A DNA stretch of 64,000 nucleotides, taken from contig NZ_CP132204.1 of NCBI RefSeq assembly GCF_030718995.1, forward strand, positions 2,604,001 to 2,668,000. The letters are read 5' to 3'. Made by a program: the position numbers and the translations under genes. The notes beneath the pieces were generated by a model, which did no database searches, had not been told where the DNA came from, and saw nothing but the letters and a program-made list of their open reading frames with translations. Below, piece after piece: positions 15,288-24,846 of this stretch (positions are counted from its first letter, which is position 1; each line of letters opens with the position of its first letter). This DNA comes from Arthrobacter oryzae. Lineage in GTDB: Bacteria; Actinomycetota; Actinomycetes; Actinomycetales; Micrococcaceae.

Positions 15288-16234
15288 CCCTCACGCCCCT
15301 CGCCTCGAACAATGCCCTGGACGACGACCCCCGCCGGTACGCGCACCTGAGCACCATCCGCCTGGAGGACCCGGACGCCGTGGCCCGCGCTGCCAAGGCG
15401 CGCCGCCGCCACCCCGGCCTGAAGTACGGCCGGCAGAACTTCATCGTGGCAGCCGACCATCCGGCCCGCGGCGCCCTCGCAGTCGGCAACGACCCCGTGG
15501 CCATGGCGGACCGCCGCCAGCTGCTGGACCGGCTGCAGATTGCGCTGGCCAACCCGGACGTGGACGGTGTGCTTGCCTCCCCGGACATCATGGACGATCT
15601 CCTGCTGCTTGGCGCGCTCGACGGCAAGCTGATCTTCGGATCGATGAACCGCGGCGGGCTCTCCGGCCTGGTCAACGAATTTGATGACCGCTTCACCGGC
15701 CACACCGCCGCTGCACTGGAGGCTCTGGGAGCCGACGGCGGCAAGATGCTCACGCGTATTTGCCTCGGAGACCCGGACACCGTGTCGCTTCTGGAGGCGA
15801 CGGCCAAGGCCATCGACTCGCTCGCGGAGCGCAAGCTGATCGCGATGGTGGAGCCCTTCCTGTCCGTCCGCGAAAACGGCAAGGTCCGCAACGACCTGTC
15901 CACCAACGCGGTCATCAAGTCCATCGCCATCGCCGAAGGCCTCGGCTCCACCAGCGCCTACACCTGGATGAAGCTGCCCGTGGTGGCCGAAATGGAGCGC
16001 GTCATGGCTGCCACCACCATGCCCACGGTGCTGCTGGGCGGAGACCCGGAAGGCACCCAGGACGAGGTCTTCGCAACCTGGGGAGCCGCCCTGGCCCTTC
16101 CCGGCGTGCAGGGCCTTACCGTCGGCCGGACACTCCTGTACCCGCAGGACGGCGACGTCGCCGGCGCCGTGGCCACCGCCGCCTCCCTCCTTAACCACAC
16201 GGCATCAGCCCGTACCGCAGAAGTATCGGAGTAA
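15284..16234 (+). CDS. Cgl0158-family (beta/alpha)8-barrel aldolase
   Basis: 316 residues. The sequence (LKYGRQNFIVAADHPARGALAVG, DGVLASPDIMDDLLLLGAL, GSMNRGGLSG, TRICLGDPDTVSLLEATAKAIDSL, YTWMKLPVVAEMERVM, QGLTVGRTLLYP) resembles the uncharacterised barrel protein found between iolC and the later iol genes in corynebacteria, and more distantly DeoC/LacD-type aldolases. Since no iolJ-type aldolase is present, it probably cleaves 2-deoxy-5-keto-gluconate-6-phosphate into dihydroxyacetone phosphate and malonate semialdehyde (inference). The lysine in TWMKLP is a candidate Schiff-base residue. ATGA overlap with iolC; 6 bp before iolD. Confidence 0.8.
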   Translation: MTLTPLASNNALDDDPRRYAHLSTIRLEDPDAVARAAKARRRHPGLKYGRQNFIVAADHPARGALAVGNDPVAMADRRQLLDRLQIALANPDVDGVLASPDIMDDLLLLGALDGKLIFGSMNRGGLSGLVNEFDDRFTGHTAAALEALGADGGKMLTRICLGDPDTVSLLEATAKAIDSLAERKLIAMVEPFLSVRENGKVRNDLSTNAVIKSIAIAEGLGSTSAYTWMKLPVVAEMERVMAATTMPTVLLGGDPEGTQDEVFATWGAALALPGVQGLTVGRTLLYPQDGDVAGAVATAASLLNHTASARTAEVSE

Positions 16235-16240
16235 CTTCCC

Positions 16241-18202
16241 ATGGGGACGAATACAGGAACTGCAACACGCAGGATGACGGTCGCCCAGGCCGTCGTCGAA
16301 TATCTTTCCAAGCAGTACACCGTTGATTCTGTCGGCGGGCTGGACTACCGCGAACGCCTGATCCCGGGTACGTTCGGCATCTTTGGCCACGGCAACGTTG
16401 CCGGCGTGGGCCAGGCCCTCAAGCAGTACCAGGCCGCCGACCCGGCGATCATGCCGTACTACCAGGGCCGCAACGAGCAGGCGCAGTCCCACCAGGCCGT
16501 GGGCTACGCCCGCCACACCCGGCGCCGCCAGACGTTCGCCATCAGCACCTCGATCGGTCCCGGTTCCTCGAACCTGCTGACCGGGGCGGCATTGGCCACC
16601 ACCAACCGCCTGCCGGTATTGCTGCTTCCCAGTGACACGTTCGCCACCCGCGCGGCTGACCCGGTGCTGCAGCAGCTCGAGCAGCCTCACGCGTACGACA
16701 TCACCGTCAACGACGCCTTCCGGCCGTTGTCCAAGTTCTTCGACCGCGTCTCCCGGCCCGAGCAGCTGTTCTCCGCGTTCCACCACGGACTGCGGGTCCT
16801 GACGGATCCGGCGGAAACCGGCGCCGTCACCATCTCCCTGCCGCAGGACGTCCAGGCGGAAGCCTTTGACGTGCCCGAGGAATTCCTGGCCGAGCGGGAA
16901 TGGCGGATTCGCCGCCCCGATGCCGACGACGAGGACATCCGCCGTGCCGCCGAGGCGATCCGCGCCGCGAAGCGCCCGCTGATCATCGCAGGCGGCGGCG
17001 TCCTTTACGCCTTCGCCAACGACGAACTCGCGAAGTTCGTCGAACTCACCGGCATCCCGGTGGGCAACACCCAGGCTGGCGTCGGCGTCCTGCCCTGGGA
17101 CCACAAGTACTCCCTTGGCGCGATTGGCTCCACCGGCACGACGGCGGCCAACGCCATCGCCGCCGAGGCGGACCTGATCATCGGGATCGGCACCCGCTAC
17201 GAGGACTTCACCACCGCGTCCCGGACCGCGTTCCAGAACCCGGACGTCAAGTTCATCAACATCAACGTGGCTGCGATCGACGCGTACAAGCACGGGACCA
17301 CGCTGCCGATCGTGGCAGATGCACGCAAGGCCCTGGTCAAGCTGAACCAGGCGCTGGGCGGCTACCGCGTCGGCGCCGACCTGGAGCAGCAGGTCGCTGC
17401 CGAGAAGAAGCGCTGGGACGCCACGGTTGACGAAGCGTTCGACACCCGGTTCACGCCGCTGCCGGCCCAGAATGAAATCATCGGTGCCACCAGCCGGGCC
17501 ATGGACGCGGCCGATGTTGTCATCTGCGCCGCCGGTTCACTGCCCGGTGACCTGCACAAGATGTGGCGGGTCCGCGACCCGTTCGGCTACCACGTCGAAT
17601 ACGCCTACTCCTGCATGGGCTACGAAATCCCCGGCGGGCTCGGCGTGAAGCGCGCGGCCCTGGCGGAAGCCGCAGCCGGGGGCCAGCAGCGCGACGTCGT
17701 GGTCATGGTGGGGGACGGCTCCTACCTGATGATGCACACCGAACTGGTCACCGCCGTCGCCGAGCGGATCAAACTGATCGTGGTCCTGATCCAGAACCAC
17801 GGCTACGCCTCCATCGGCTCCCTCTCCGAAATGCTCGGTTCGCAGCGGTTCGGCACCCAGTACCGGGCCCTGAACGAGGAACAGCACAGCTTCGACGAAG
17901 GCGACACCCTGCCGGTGGACCTGGCCCTGAACGCCGAAAGCCTCGGCGTGAAGGTGATCCGGATCGAACCGGGGGAGAAGGTCATCGCCGAACTCGAGCA
18001 GGCCATCCGTGACGCCAAGGCGGCCCCGGAGCGTGGCGGACCCATCCTGATCCACGTCGAATCCGACCCCCTGCTGGACGCCCCGAGCTCCGAATCCTGG
18101 TGGGACGTCCCCGTCTCCCAGGTCTCCGACCTCGACTCCACGCAGCAGGCGTACAAGACCTACACCGACCACAAGAACCGCCAGCGCAAGCTGCTGGGCT
18201 AA
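16241..18202 (+). CDS. iolD: 3D-(3,5/4)-trihydroxycyclohexane-1,2-dione hydrolase
   Basis: 653 residues, a ThDP-dependent enzyme with the three-domain acetolactate-synthase fold. The N-terminal domain has GIFGHGNVAGVGQAL and the activating glutamate in YYQGRNEQAQSH; the C-terminal domain has the ThDP/Mg2+ site GDGSYLMMHTELVTA ending in QNHGYASIG near residue 491-520. IolD opens the ring of diketo-inositol to give 5-deoxy-glucuronate. The ATG at 16241 follows the aldolase stop by 6 bp. Usual IolD length; no missing residues seen. Confidence 0.95.
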   Translation: MGTNTGTATRRMTVAQAVVEYLSKQYTVDSVGGLDYRERLIPGTFGIFGHGNVAGVGQALKQYQAADPAIMPYYQGRNEQAQSHQAVGYARHTRRRQTFAISTSIGPGSSNLLTGAALATTNRLPVLLLPSDTFATRAADPVLQQLEQPHAYDITVNDAFRPLSKFFDRVSRPEQLFSAFHHGLRVLTDPAETGAVTISLPQDVQAEAFDVPEEFLAEREWRIRRPDADDEDIRRAAEAIRAAKRPLIIAGGGVLYAFANDELAKFVELTGIPVGNTQAGVGVLPWDHKYSLGAIGSTGTTAANAIAAEADLIIGIGTRYEDFTTASRTAFQNPDVKFININVAAIDAYKHGTTLPIVADARKALVKLNQALGGYRVGADLEQQVAAEKKRWDATVDEAFDTRFTPLPAQNEIIGATSRAMDAADVVICAAGSLPGDLHKMWRVRDPFGYHVEYAYSCMGYEIPGGLGVKRAALAEAAAGGQQRDVVVMVGDGSYLMMHTELVTAVAERIKLIVVLIQNHGYASIGSLSEMLGSQRFGTQYRALNEEQHSFDEGDTLPVDLALNAESLGVKVIRIEPGEKVIAELEQAIRDAKAAPERGGPILIHVESDPLLDAPSSESWWDVPVSQVSDLDSTQQAYKTYTDHKNRQRKLLG

Positions 18203-18247
18203 CGCCCGGACACGCTGCCGCCTTTCAATCACTCAAGGAAGAGTCCC

Positions 18248-19765
18248 ATGACTACCACCACGCATCAGAGCACGGCCACCATCAACCATTTCATCAACGG
18301 CGCAGAGACCGCCGGCGAAGGCACCCGCACCCAGCCCGTCTACAACCCGGCCACCGGCCAGGTCTCTGGCGAGCTGCGGCTGGCCAACCGGGCGGACCTG
18401 GACGCCACCGTCGCCGCCGCGCGCGCCGCCGCCGACAGCTGGGGGGACATCTCCCTGGCCAAGCGCACCGCCGTTTTGTTCAAGTTCCGTGAACTCGTGG
18501 CCGCCCATGTGGACGACCTCGCCGAACTGATCACCGCCGAGCACGGCAAGGTCCTCTCCGACGCCAAGGGCGAGATCGGCCGGGGCCTGGAAGTCATCGA
18601 GTTCGCCTGCGGCATCCCGCAACTGCTCAAGGGCGACTACTCGGACCAGGTCTCCACCGGCATCGACGTCTTCTCCTTCCGCGAACCCCTCGGCGTCGTC
18701 GCCGGCATCACGCCGTTCAACTTCCCCGTGATGGTGCCGCTGTGGATGGCCCCGATGGCCATCGCCACCGGCAACGCCTTCATCCTCAAGCCCTCCGAAC
18801 GGGACCCCTCCGCGTCCATGCTGCTGGCCAAGCTGTGGAAGCAGGCCGGCCTGCCCGACGGCGTGTTCCAGGTCCTGCACGGCGACAAGGAAACCGTTGA
18901 CGGCCTGCTGACCCACCCGGACGTGGACGGCATCTCCTTCGTCGGCTCCACTCCGATCGCGCAGTATGTCCACGAGACCGCCACCAAGCACGGCAAGCGC
19001 GTCCAGGCCCTGGGCGGGGCAAAGAACCACGCCATCGTGCTGCCCGACGCCGACCTCGACAACGCCGCCGACCACCTCGCCGCGGCCGCCTTCGGTTCCG
19101 CCGGGGAACGCTGCATGGCCATCTCCGTCGCCGTCGCCGTCGGCGAGGCCGCCGACCTGCTGGTCAAGAAGGTGGAGGAGCGCGCCCTCGCCGTGAAGGT
19201 CAACAACGGCACCGCGCCCGACGCCGAAATGGGCCCGGTCATCACTCCCGCTTCCAAGGACCGGATCGTCAAGATCGTCACCGAAGCGGAGGCCGCCGGC
19301 GCCGCCATGGTGGTGGACGGCCGCGATCTTGTGGTCCCGGGCCACGAGGAGGGCTTCTGGGTCGGACCCACGGTCCTGGACCACGTCAAGACGGGAATGA
19401 CCGCCTACACCGAGGAAATCTTCGGACCGGTCCTCGTCGTGGTCCGCGTGGAGGACCTGGATGCCGGCATCGCCCTGATCAACGCCAACCCCTACGGCAA
19501 CGGCACCGCCATCTTCACCTCCTCAGGCGCCAACGCGCGCAAGTTCCAGCGCTCGGTGACCGTGGGCATGATCGGCATCAACGTGCCGCTGCCCGTGCCG
19601 GTGGCCTACCACTCCTTCGGCGGCTGGAAGGCCTCGCTGTTCGGCGACAAGCACATCTACGGCCCCGAAGGCGTTTCCTTCTACACCCGTGGCAAAGTAG
19701 TCACGTCACGCTGGCCCGAGCCCACCCACGCCTCGGGTGCCTCGTACAACTTCCCGTCCAACTGA
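18248..19765 (+). CDS. iolA: Methylmalonate/malonate-semialdehyde dehydrogenase (acylating)
   Basis: 505 residues, aldehyde-dehydrogenase fold. PLGVVAGITPFNFPVMVPLWM and NAFILKPSERDP bind NAD; GGAKNHAIVLPDAD and GSAGERCMAIS (catalytic Cys ~288) are diagnostic of the MmsA/IolA branch. It oxidises malonate semialdehyde with CoA to acetyl-CoA and CO2, the last step of inositol breakdown. ATG at 18248 with AAGGAAGAG upstream, 45 bp after iolD. It could also serve valine breakdown, but its position in the cluster settles the name. Confidence 0.94.
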   Translation: MTTTTHQSTATINHFINGAETAGEGTRTQPVYNPATGQVSGELRLANRADLDATVAAARAAADSWGDISLAKRTAVLFKFRELVAAHVDDLAELITAEHGKVLSDAKGEIGRGLEVIEFACGIPQLLKGDYSDQVSTGIDVFSFREPLGVVAGITPFNFPVMVPLWMAPMAIATGNAFILKPSERDPSASMLLAKLWKQAGLPDGVFQVLHGDKETVDGLLTHPDVDGISFVGSTPIAQYVHETATKHGKRVQALGGAKNHAIVLPDADLDNAADHLAAAAFGSAGERCMAISVAVAVGEAADLLVKKVEERALAVKVNNGTAPDAEMGPVITPASKDRIVKIVTEAEAAGAAMVVDGRDLVVPGHEEGFWVGPTVLDHVKTGMTAYTEEIFGPVLVVVRVEDLDAGIALINANPYGNGTAIFTSSGANARKFQRSVTVGMIGINVPLPVPVAYHSFGGWKASLFGDKHIYGPEGVSFYTRGKVVTSRWPEPTHASGASYNFPSN

Positions 19766-19802
19766 TCCCCGCCGCCGGTAAGAAAAGAGAGACAAAGCTG
19801 TC

Positions 19803-20714
19803 ATGACCGACAACAAGCTGATCATCGGCACCGCACCGGACTCCTGGGGCGTCTGGTTCGCGGATGACCCCAAGCAGACCCCGTGGGAGCGGTTCCTCGA
19901 CGAAGTGGCCGAGTCGGGCTACAAGTGGATCGAACTCGGCCCCTACGGCTACCTGCCCACCGACCCCGCCCGGCTGGCCGAGGAGCTCAAGCAGCGCGAC
20001 CTGAAGGTCACGGCCGGAACGGTTTTCACCGCGTTCCACCGCGGCCTGGACCAGTGGGAGGCTGCCTGGGAGCCGGCCCGCAAGGTCGCCGAACTCACGG
20101 CGGCCATGGGCGGCGAGCACATCGTGGTCATCCCGGCCATGTGGCGTGATGACGTCACCGGCCAGGCCGTGGAAAGCGGCCAGCTCACCGAGAAGGCCTG
20201 GAGCGACCTCTTCTCCGGGCACAACCGGCTGGGCAAGACCCTGCTGGAGGACTTCGGCCTGAAGCAGCAGTTCCACTCCCACGCCGATTCCCACGTCGGA
20301 GCCCAGGAGGACATCGAAACCCTCCTGGCCGCAACGGACCCGAAGTACCTGAACCTGTGCCTGGACACCGGCCACGCCGAATACTGCGGGGCCTCCAGCC
20401 TGGAGCTCATCAAGAACTACCCGGACCGCATCGGCTACCTGCACCTGAAGCAGATCAACCCGGACATCCTCAGGAAGGTCAACGAGGAAAACATGACCTG
20501 GGCCGCGGCAAACCTTGCCGGCGTCATGACCGAGCCGCCGAACGGGCTGCCGGACCTGCGCGCCGTCATCGAAGCAGTGGAGGCACTCAACCGCCCCATC
20601 TTCGGCATCGTGGAGCAGGACATGTACCCGGTGGCCTTCGACGTCCCCATGCCGATCGCCAAGCGCACCCGCAACTACCTGCTGTCCTGCGGCTCCCGCA
20701 CGGCAGTCAACTAA
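19803..20714 (+). CDS. iolE: Inosose dehydratase
   Basis: 303 residues, xylose-isomerase-like TIM barrel. TAPDSWGVWFADDPKQTPW at the N-terminus and the metal-ligand sequences (EDFGLKQQFHSHADSHVG, LCLDTGHAEYCG, LHLKQINPD) are typical of IolE, which dehydrates 2-keto-myo-inositol to the diketone used by IolD. ATG at 19803 behind GAGAGAC; 37 bp after iolA, 35 bp before iolG. Confidence 0.94.
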   Translation: MTDNKLIIGTAPDSWGVWFADDPKQTPWERFLDEVAESGYKWIELGPYGYLPTDPARLAEELKQRDLKVTAGTVFTAFHRGLDQWEAAWEPARKVAELTAAMGGEHIVVIPAMWRDDVTGQAVESGQLTEKAWSDLFSGHNRLGKTLLEDFGLKQQFHSHADSHVGAQEDIETLLAATDPKYLNLCLDTGHAEYCGASSLELIKNYPDRIGYLHLKQINPDILRKVNEENMTWAAANLAGVMTEPPNGLPDLRAVIEAVEALNRPIFGIVEQDMYPVAFDVPMPIAKRTRNYLLSCGSRTAVN

Positions 20715-20749
20715 CAGCCGCCCAGGCACCGAAACGTAAGGAAAGAACA

Positions 20750-21763
20750 ATGACTGAAACCCTTCGCGTCGCCGTCATCGGCGCCGGCCGCATGGGCGCG
20801 GACCACATCCAGCGCCTCAGCAAGCGGATCCACGGCGCTGAAGTTGCCGCCGTCGTCGACGTAGACCTGGCGCGTGCGCAGGCAGCCATCGAAGGCATCC
20901 CGGGCGCAGTAGCCCTGGCTGACGCCGACGAGGCCCTCAACAACGGAGACGTCAACGCCGTCCTGATCGCCACGCCCGGCTTCCTGCATGAGGACATCCT
21001 GCTGAAGGCCCTCGAAAAGGACATCCCGATCCTCTGCGAGAAGCCGCTCACGCCCGACGCCGAGTCGGCCTGGAAGATCGTCCAGGCCGAGGAAAAGCTG
21101 GGCCACAAGCGCATCCAGGTGGGCTTCATGCGCCGCTTCGACGCCGAATACGCAGCCTTGGGACAGGTCATCCACGACCACGAGCTGGGCGAACTGCTGA
21201 TGCTGCACCACCAGCACCGGAACCCCACCACTCCGGCAGGTTTCACCAACGAGATGCTGATCAATGACTCGGTGGTCCACGAGTTCGACGCCATCAGGTT
21301 CTTCACGGGCGAAGAGATCACCAGCGTCCAGGTCCGGCTGGGCAAGGCCACGAAGAACGCCCCGGCCGGCCAGCACGATCCCCAGCACGTCCTCGTGGAA
21401 ACCGAGTCCGGTGTCCTCGCCGACGTCGAAATCTATGTCAACGCCAAGTTCGGCTACGAAGTGGCCACGCAGGCGTCCTTCGAAGACGGCATCGTCAGCA
21501 TCGGCGGCGACAAGGGACCCTACACCCGCAGCGCCGGCCGCTGGGGCGGCAACGTCACCCCCGGTTTCGAAGAGCGTTTCGGTGCCGCGTACGACGTCGA
21601 AATCCAGTCCTGGGTGGACGCGGCACTCCGCGGCGAAATCGGCGGCCCCACCGCTTGGGACGGCTACGCCACTGCGGCATGCTGCGAAGCCGGCGTCGAA
21701 GCGCAGAAGAACGGCGAAAAGGTGGCCGTGAAACTGAACGCCAAGCCCGCCCTCTACAGCTAA
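20750..21763 (+). CDS. iolG: myo-Inositol 2-dehydrogenase
   Basis: 337 residues, Gfo/Idh/MocA family. NAD-binding VAVIGAGRMGADHIQRL at the start, the CEKPLTPD motif near residue 96 (catalytic Lys), GFMRRFDAEYA, and the DSVVHEFDAIRFF helix with the catalytic His. It oxidises myo-inositol to 2-keto-inositol with NAD. The frame is open far upstream, but the ATG at 20750 with AAGGAAAGAAC before it is the clear start. Two more family members lie downstream at 29452 and 31343. Confidence 0.92.
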   Translation: MTETLRVAVIGAGRMGADHIQRLSKRIHGAEVAAVVDVDLARAQAAIEGIPGAVALADADEALNNGDVNAVLIATPGFLHEDILLKALEKDIPILCEKPLTPDAESAWKIVQAEEKLGHKRIQVGFMRRFDAEYAALGQVIHDHELGELLMLHHQHRNPTTPAGFTNEMLINDSVVHEFDAIRFFTGEEITSVQVRLGKATKNAPAGQHDPQHVLVETESGVLADVEIYVNAKFGYEVATQASFEDGIVSIGGDKGPYTRSAGRWGGNVTPGFEERFGAAYDVEIQSWVDAALRGEIGGPTAWDGYATAACCEAGVEAQKNGEKVAVKLNAKPALYS

Positions 21764-21809
21764 GCCAACCCGGTTCGAAATCTGACTCATCCACAATGGA
21801 GTGTTCCAC

Positions 21810-22682
21810 GTGAAAATCGCACTTGATCCAACGCCGTTCCACCACTCGCACACCCTGCTCGAATTTCCCCGGGTGGTGGCCGACCTCGGCTACAAGTACA
21901 TGCAGATGACCCCGCACGCCGACTTCATCCCGTTCTACAACCACCCGAAGGCCGACGACGAACTGGTAAGCCAGCTCAACAAGGCCTGCAAGGACGTGGG
22001 GGTCGAGATCGCGTCCGTACTGCCAGTGCTCCGCTGGTCCGGGCCGGATGAGGATGCCCGCGAAGCAGCCGTCCGTTACTGGAAGCGTGTCATCCAGATC
22101 ACCGTGGACCTCGGCGTCGGCACCATCAACACCGAATTCAGCGGACGCCCGGAGAAGGCCGAAGAATCGGAACGCGCCTTCTACCGCTCCATGGAAGAAC
22201 TGCTGCCCATCATCGAACGCGAAGGCCTCGACGTCCTCATCGATCCGCACCCGGACGACTTCGTGGAAGAAGGCCTGGCCGCCATCCGCGTCATCCGCGG
22301 CCTGAACTCCAAGAACGTTGGCCTGGTCTACGTGGCCTCCCACAGCTTCCACATGAAGAACGAGCCGCTGGACATCATGCGCGCCGCGGGGGACAAGCTC
22401 CGGCTGGTCCACGTTGCCGACACCATGAACCACCACGCCTCGCACGGCCTGCGCTACATCACCAACCCGCCCGGCAACCCGGTCCGCGTCCACCAGCACC
22501 TGAAAATCGGCGACGGCGACGTGAACTGGGAAGAATTCTTCGGCGGCCTGCAGGAAATCGGCTTCCTGGATCGTGAAGACACCGTGATGGTGTCCAGCGT
22601 GTTCGCCGAAGACGAGAACGCCGCGGAGGTTTCCCGCTTCCAGCTGGACACGATGAATAACTACATCGCGAAAGCACGGTAG
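21810..22682 (+). CDS. iolH: IolH-like sugar phosphate isomerase/epimerase
   Basis: 290 residues, TIM-barrel AP-endonuclease-2-like fold: [101 protein letters not shown]. It matches the IolH protein of inositol clusters, whose reaction is not firmly established. Of two in-frame GTGs, the one at 21810 is chosen: GGAG lies 8 nt before it and it gives the family start M-KIALDP. Between iolG and the transporter in the same operon. Confidence 0.85.
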   Translation: MKIALDPTPFHHSHTLLEFPRVVADLGYKYMQMTPHADFIPFYNHPKADDELVSQLNKACKDVGVEIASVLPVLRWSGPDEDAREAAVRYWKRVIQITVDLGVGTINTEFSGRPEKAEESERAFYRSMEELLPIIEREGLDVLIDPHPDDFVEEGLAAIRVIRGLNSKNVGLVYVASHSFHMKNEPLDIMRAAGDKLRLVHVADTMNHHASHGLRYITNPPGNPVRVHQHLKIGDGDVNWEEFFGGLQEIGFLDREDTVMVSSVFAEDENAAEVSRFQLDTMNNYIAKAR

Positions 22683-22692
22683 CGGCTGCCCT

Positions 22693-24171
22693 ATGAAGCA
22701 AACAGAAAAGACGCTTTCCGATAGTTCGACCCAGTCCCTGGCCGGTCCGGCAGCTTCTGCGACGGCAGTTCCCAATCCCAAGGGGTTCATGCGGCGGGTG
22801 GCCCTGTTCTCGACGTTCGGCGGCCTGCTCTTCGGCTACGACACCGGTGTCATCAACGGTGCCCTGCCGTTCATGCAGCGGGACCTCGGGCTGACGCCGC
22901 TGACTGAAGGGCTGGTCACGTCCACCCTGCTGTTCGGCGCGGCGTTCGGCGCCATCACCGCAGGCCGCCTGTCCGACCGTTTTGGCCGCCGCAGGACCAT
23001 CATGGCGCTGGCCCTCGTTTTCGCGTTCTCGACCGTTGCCTGTTCCCTCGCACCGACCACTGAGCTGCTGGTGCTGGCCCGCACGGTGCTGGGCCTGGCG
23101 GTGGGAGGGGCGTCCGTGATCGTCCCTGTGTACCTGGCGGAAATGTCGCCGGCAGCCCAGCGCGGGCGGATCGTCACCCAGAACGAGCTCATGATCGTCA
23201 CGGGCCAGTTCCTGGCGTTCACGTTCAACGCCGTCCTGGGCAACGCCTTCCCGGAGGCGTCCCACGTGTGGCGCTGGATGCTGGTCATCGCGACGCTGCC
23301 GGCCGTCGTGCTCTGGTTCGGCATGCTGGTCCTTCCCGAAAGCCCCCGCTGGCTGGCATCGGCCGGACGCTTCGGCGAAGTCCTCGACGTGCTGCGCAAG
23401 ACCCGTGCGTCGGCCGACGTCTCCACGGAATTCGATGAAGTGCGGCAGGCGGCCCGGGAAGACTACCAGTCCAAGCTCGGAACGTTCCGGGACCTCACGG
23501 TGCCATGGATCCGCCGGATCTTCGTGGTGGGCCTGGGCATGGCGGTGATCAACCAGATCAGCGGCGTCAACGCCATCATGTATTACGGCACCTCGATCCT
23601 CTCCAGCTCAGGCTTCGGGGACCAGGGCGCCCTGCTCGCCAACGTGGTCAACGGCGTTACGTCCGTGGTCGCTGTCATCATCGGCATGTCGCTGATGACC
23701 AGGGTGCGCCGGAAGTCCATGCTGATCGTGGGCCTGGCGGGCACGGCGTCGTCGCTGCTGGCGATCGGCCTGATTTCGATGCTGATCCCGGAAAGCACGC
23801 TCCGCGGCTACCTGGTGCTGCTGTTCATGGTGACGTTCCTGGCGTCCATGCAGTCCTGCATCGGCACGGTGACGTGGCTGACCATGTCCGAGATCTTCCC
23901 GCTGCATGTCCGGGGCATCGGCATGGGCATCTGCGTGTTCGTGCTGTGGATGATCAACTTCCTGATCGGGTTCTTCTTCCCCCAGATGGTGGCCGGGATT
24001 GGCGTTTCAACGACGTTCTTCATCTTCGTGGCCATCCAGCTGGCAGCCATCGTGTGGGTGAAGCGGGTGGTGCCGGAAACCAAGGACAAGAGCCTTGAGG
24101 ACCTGGAGCACTACTTCAAGAGCGTTGCGGCCAAGGATGCTGAAGTCAGGGATGCAGCACTAGTCAAGTAA
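22693..24171 (+). CDS. MFS sugar porter, probable inositol:H+ symporter
   Basis: 492 residues, twelve membrane segments. Sugar-porter hallmarks: [19 protein letters not shown] in TM1, [12 protein letters not shown] in loop 2-3, [12 protein letters not shown] in loop 6-7, and [12 protein letters not shown] at the C-terminus. It resembles IolT-type inositol importers and is the last gene of the iol operon, 10 bp after iolH, so inositol uptake is the likely role. It is followed by a strong hairpin shared with the convergent MarR gene. Confidence 0.9.
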   Translation: MKQTEKTLSDSSTQSLAGPAASATAVPNPKGFMRRVALFSTFGGLLFGYDTGVINGALPFMQRDLGLTPLTEGLVTSTLLFGAAFGAITAGRLSDRFGRRRTIMALALVFAFSTVACSLAPTTELLVLARTVLGLAVGGASVIVPVYLAEMSPAAQRGRIVTQNELMIVTGQFLAFTFNAVLGNAFPEASHVWRWMLVIATLPAVVLWFGMLVLPESPRWLASAGRFGEVLDVLRKTRASADVSTEFDEVRQAAREDYQSKLGTFRDLTVPWIRRIFVVGLGMAVINQISGVNAIMYYGTSILSSSGFGDQGALLANVVNGVTSVVAVIIGMSLMTRVRRKSMLIVGLAGTASSLLAIGLISMLIPESTLRGYLVLLFMVTFLASMQSCIGTVTWLTMSEIFPLHVRGIGMGICVFVLWMINFLIGFFFPQMVAGIGVSTTFFIFVAIQLAAIVWVKRVVPETKDKSLEDLEHYFKSVAAKDAEVRDAALVK

Positions 24172-24185
24172 GCACCACGACAGGA

Positions 24186-24232
24186 AAGCCCCGCGGGCGA
24201 GCTTCGGCGCGCCGCGGGGCTTCTTGTGTTTC
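24186..24232. terminator. Terminator at the end of the iol operon
   Basis: Perfect 11-bp stem (AAGCCCCGCGG 24186-24196, complement 24212-24222) with a 15-nt loop, then CTTGTGTTT. It lies between convergent genes and probably acts in both directions. Confidence 0.8.
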
Positions 24233-24681
24233 TACGCGTGCGCGTGCAGCCTGGGCAGCGCGTCCACCAGCGGGGCCAGTTCGGGGATCTCCTGCGCTTC
24301 GGCGAGGGCCCGTTCCAGCGTGGCGTCGTGGGCGGGCCGTGCCTCGTCGAGCAGCCTGATGCCGTTCTCCGTCAGTTCCGTGTAAATGCCGCGGCGGTCA
24401 TCCGCGCACAGGATGCGCGTGAGCAGGCCGCGGTCCTCGAGCCTGTTGACCAGCCGCGTGGTGGCGCTGGCGCTCAGCGCGGTAGCGCGGGCCAACTGCT
24501 GCATGCGCATGTGCCAGCCGTCCTGCCGGCTCAGGGCGTCGAGCACGGTGTACTCGACGACGGACAACTGGGCTTCGGCCTGCAGGGAGCGTTCCAGCTC
24601 GGACTCGATCAGGCCGTGCAAGGCGGCGAGGGTCCGCCACCCCTGCGCGCGGACTTCAACGGCGTCGTCCCTGATGCCCAT
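24232..24681 (-). CDS. MarR-family transcriptional regulator
   Basis: 149 residues with a winged HTH (AQLSVVEYTVLDALSRQDGWHMRMQQLARATALSASATTRLVNRLEDRGLLTR, and the wing LCADDRRGIYTELTENG). The ATG at 24681 has GAAGGGAAG upstream; the frame is open for 37 more codons, but those cross the operator region. Divergent from an MFS efflux-type gene, the standard arrangement for a MarR repressor controlling a pump and itself. The pair sits inside the inositol locus but carries no IolR-like site, so it looks like an independent unit. Confidence 0.88.
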   Translation of the reverse strand: MGIRDDAVEVRAQGWRTLAALHGLIESELERSLQAEAQLSVVEYTVLDALSRQDGWHMRMQQLARATALSASATTRLVNRLEDRGLLTRILCADDRRGIYTELTENGIRLLDEARPAHDATLERALAEAQEIPELAPLVDALPRLHAHA

Positions 24682-24729
24682 CGTGTACTTCCCTTCGAAT
24701 CGCGTACCCCGCGGATATGAAACAGGGCA

Positions 24730-24799
24730 CAACAAATAATAGTTGCTTGCGCGTTGTATCTGCTTGTGCAACAATAAATAACGCGTCTGCAACTAATAG
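24730..24799. promoter_or_regulatory. AT-rich repeat array, probable MarR operator region
   Basis: In the gap between MarR and the MFS gene the unit CAAC(A/T)AATA recurs at 24730, 24769 (one base longer) and 24790, with inverted copies as GTTGC at 24742 and GTTGTA at 24753. TGCAAC repeats at 24767 and 24788, 21 bp apart (two helical turns). This fits several dimer sites over divergent promoters; a single -35/-10 pair could not be fixed. Confidence 0.5.
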
Positions 24800-24846
24800 C
24801 TTACGCGCCCTACCCCATTCCGTACAGTCTTTGAAGGAGCTTTGCC

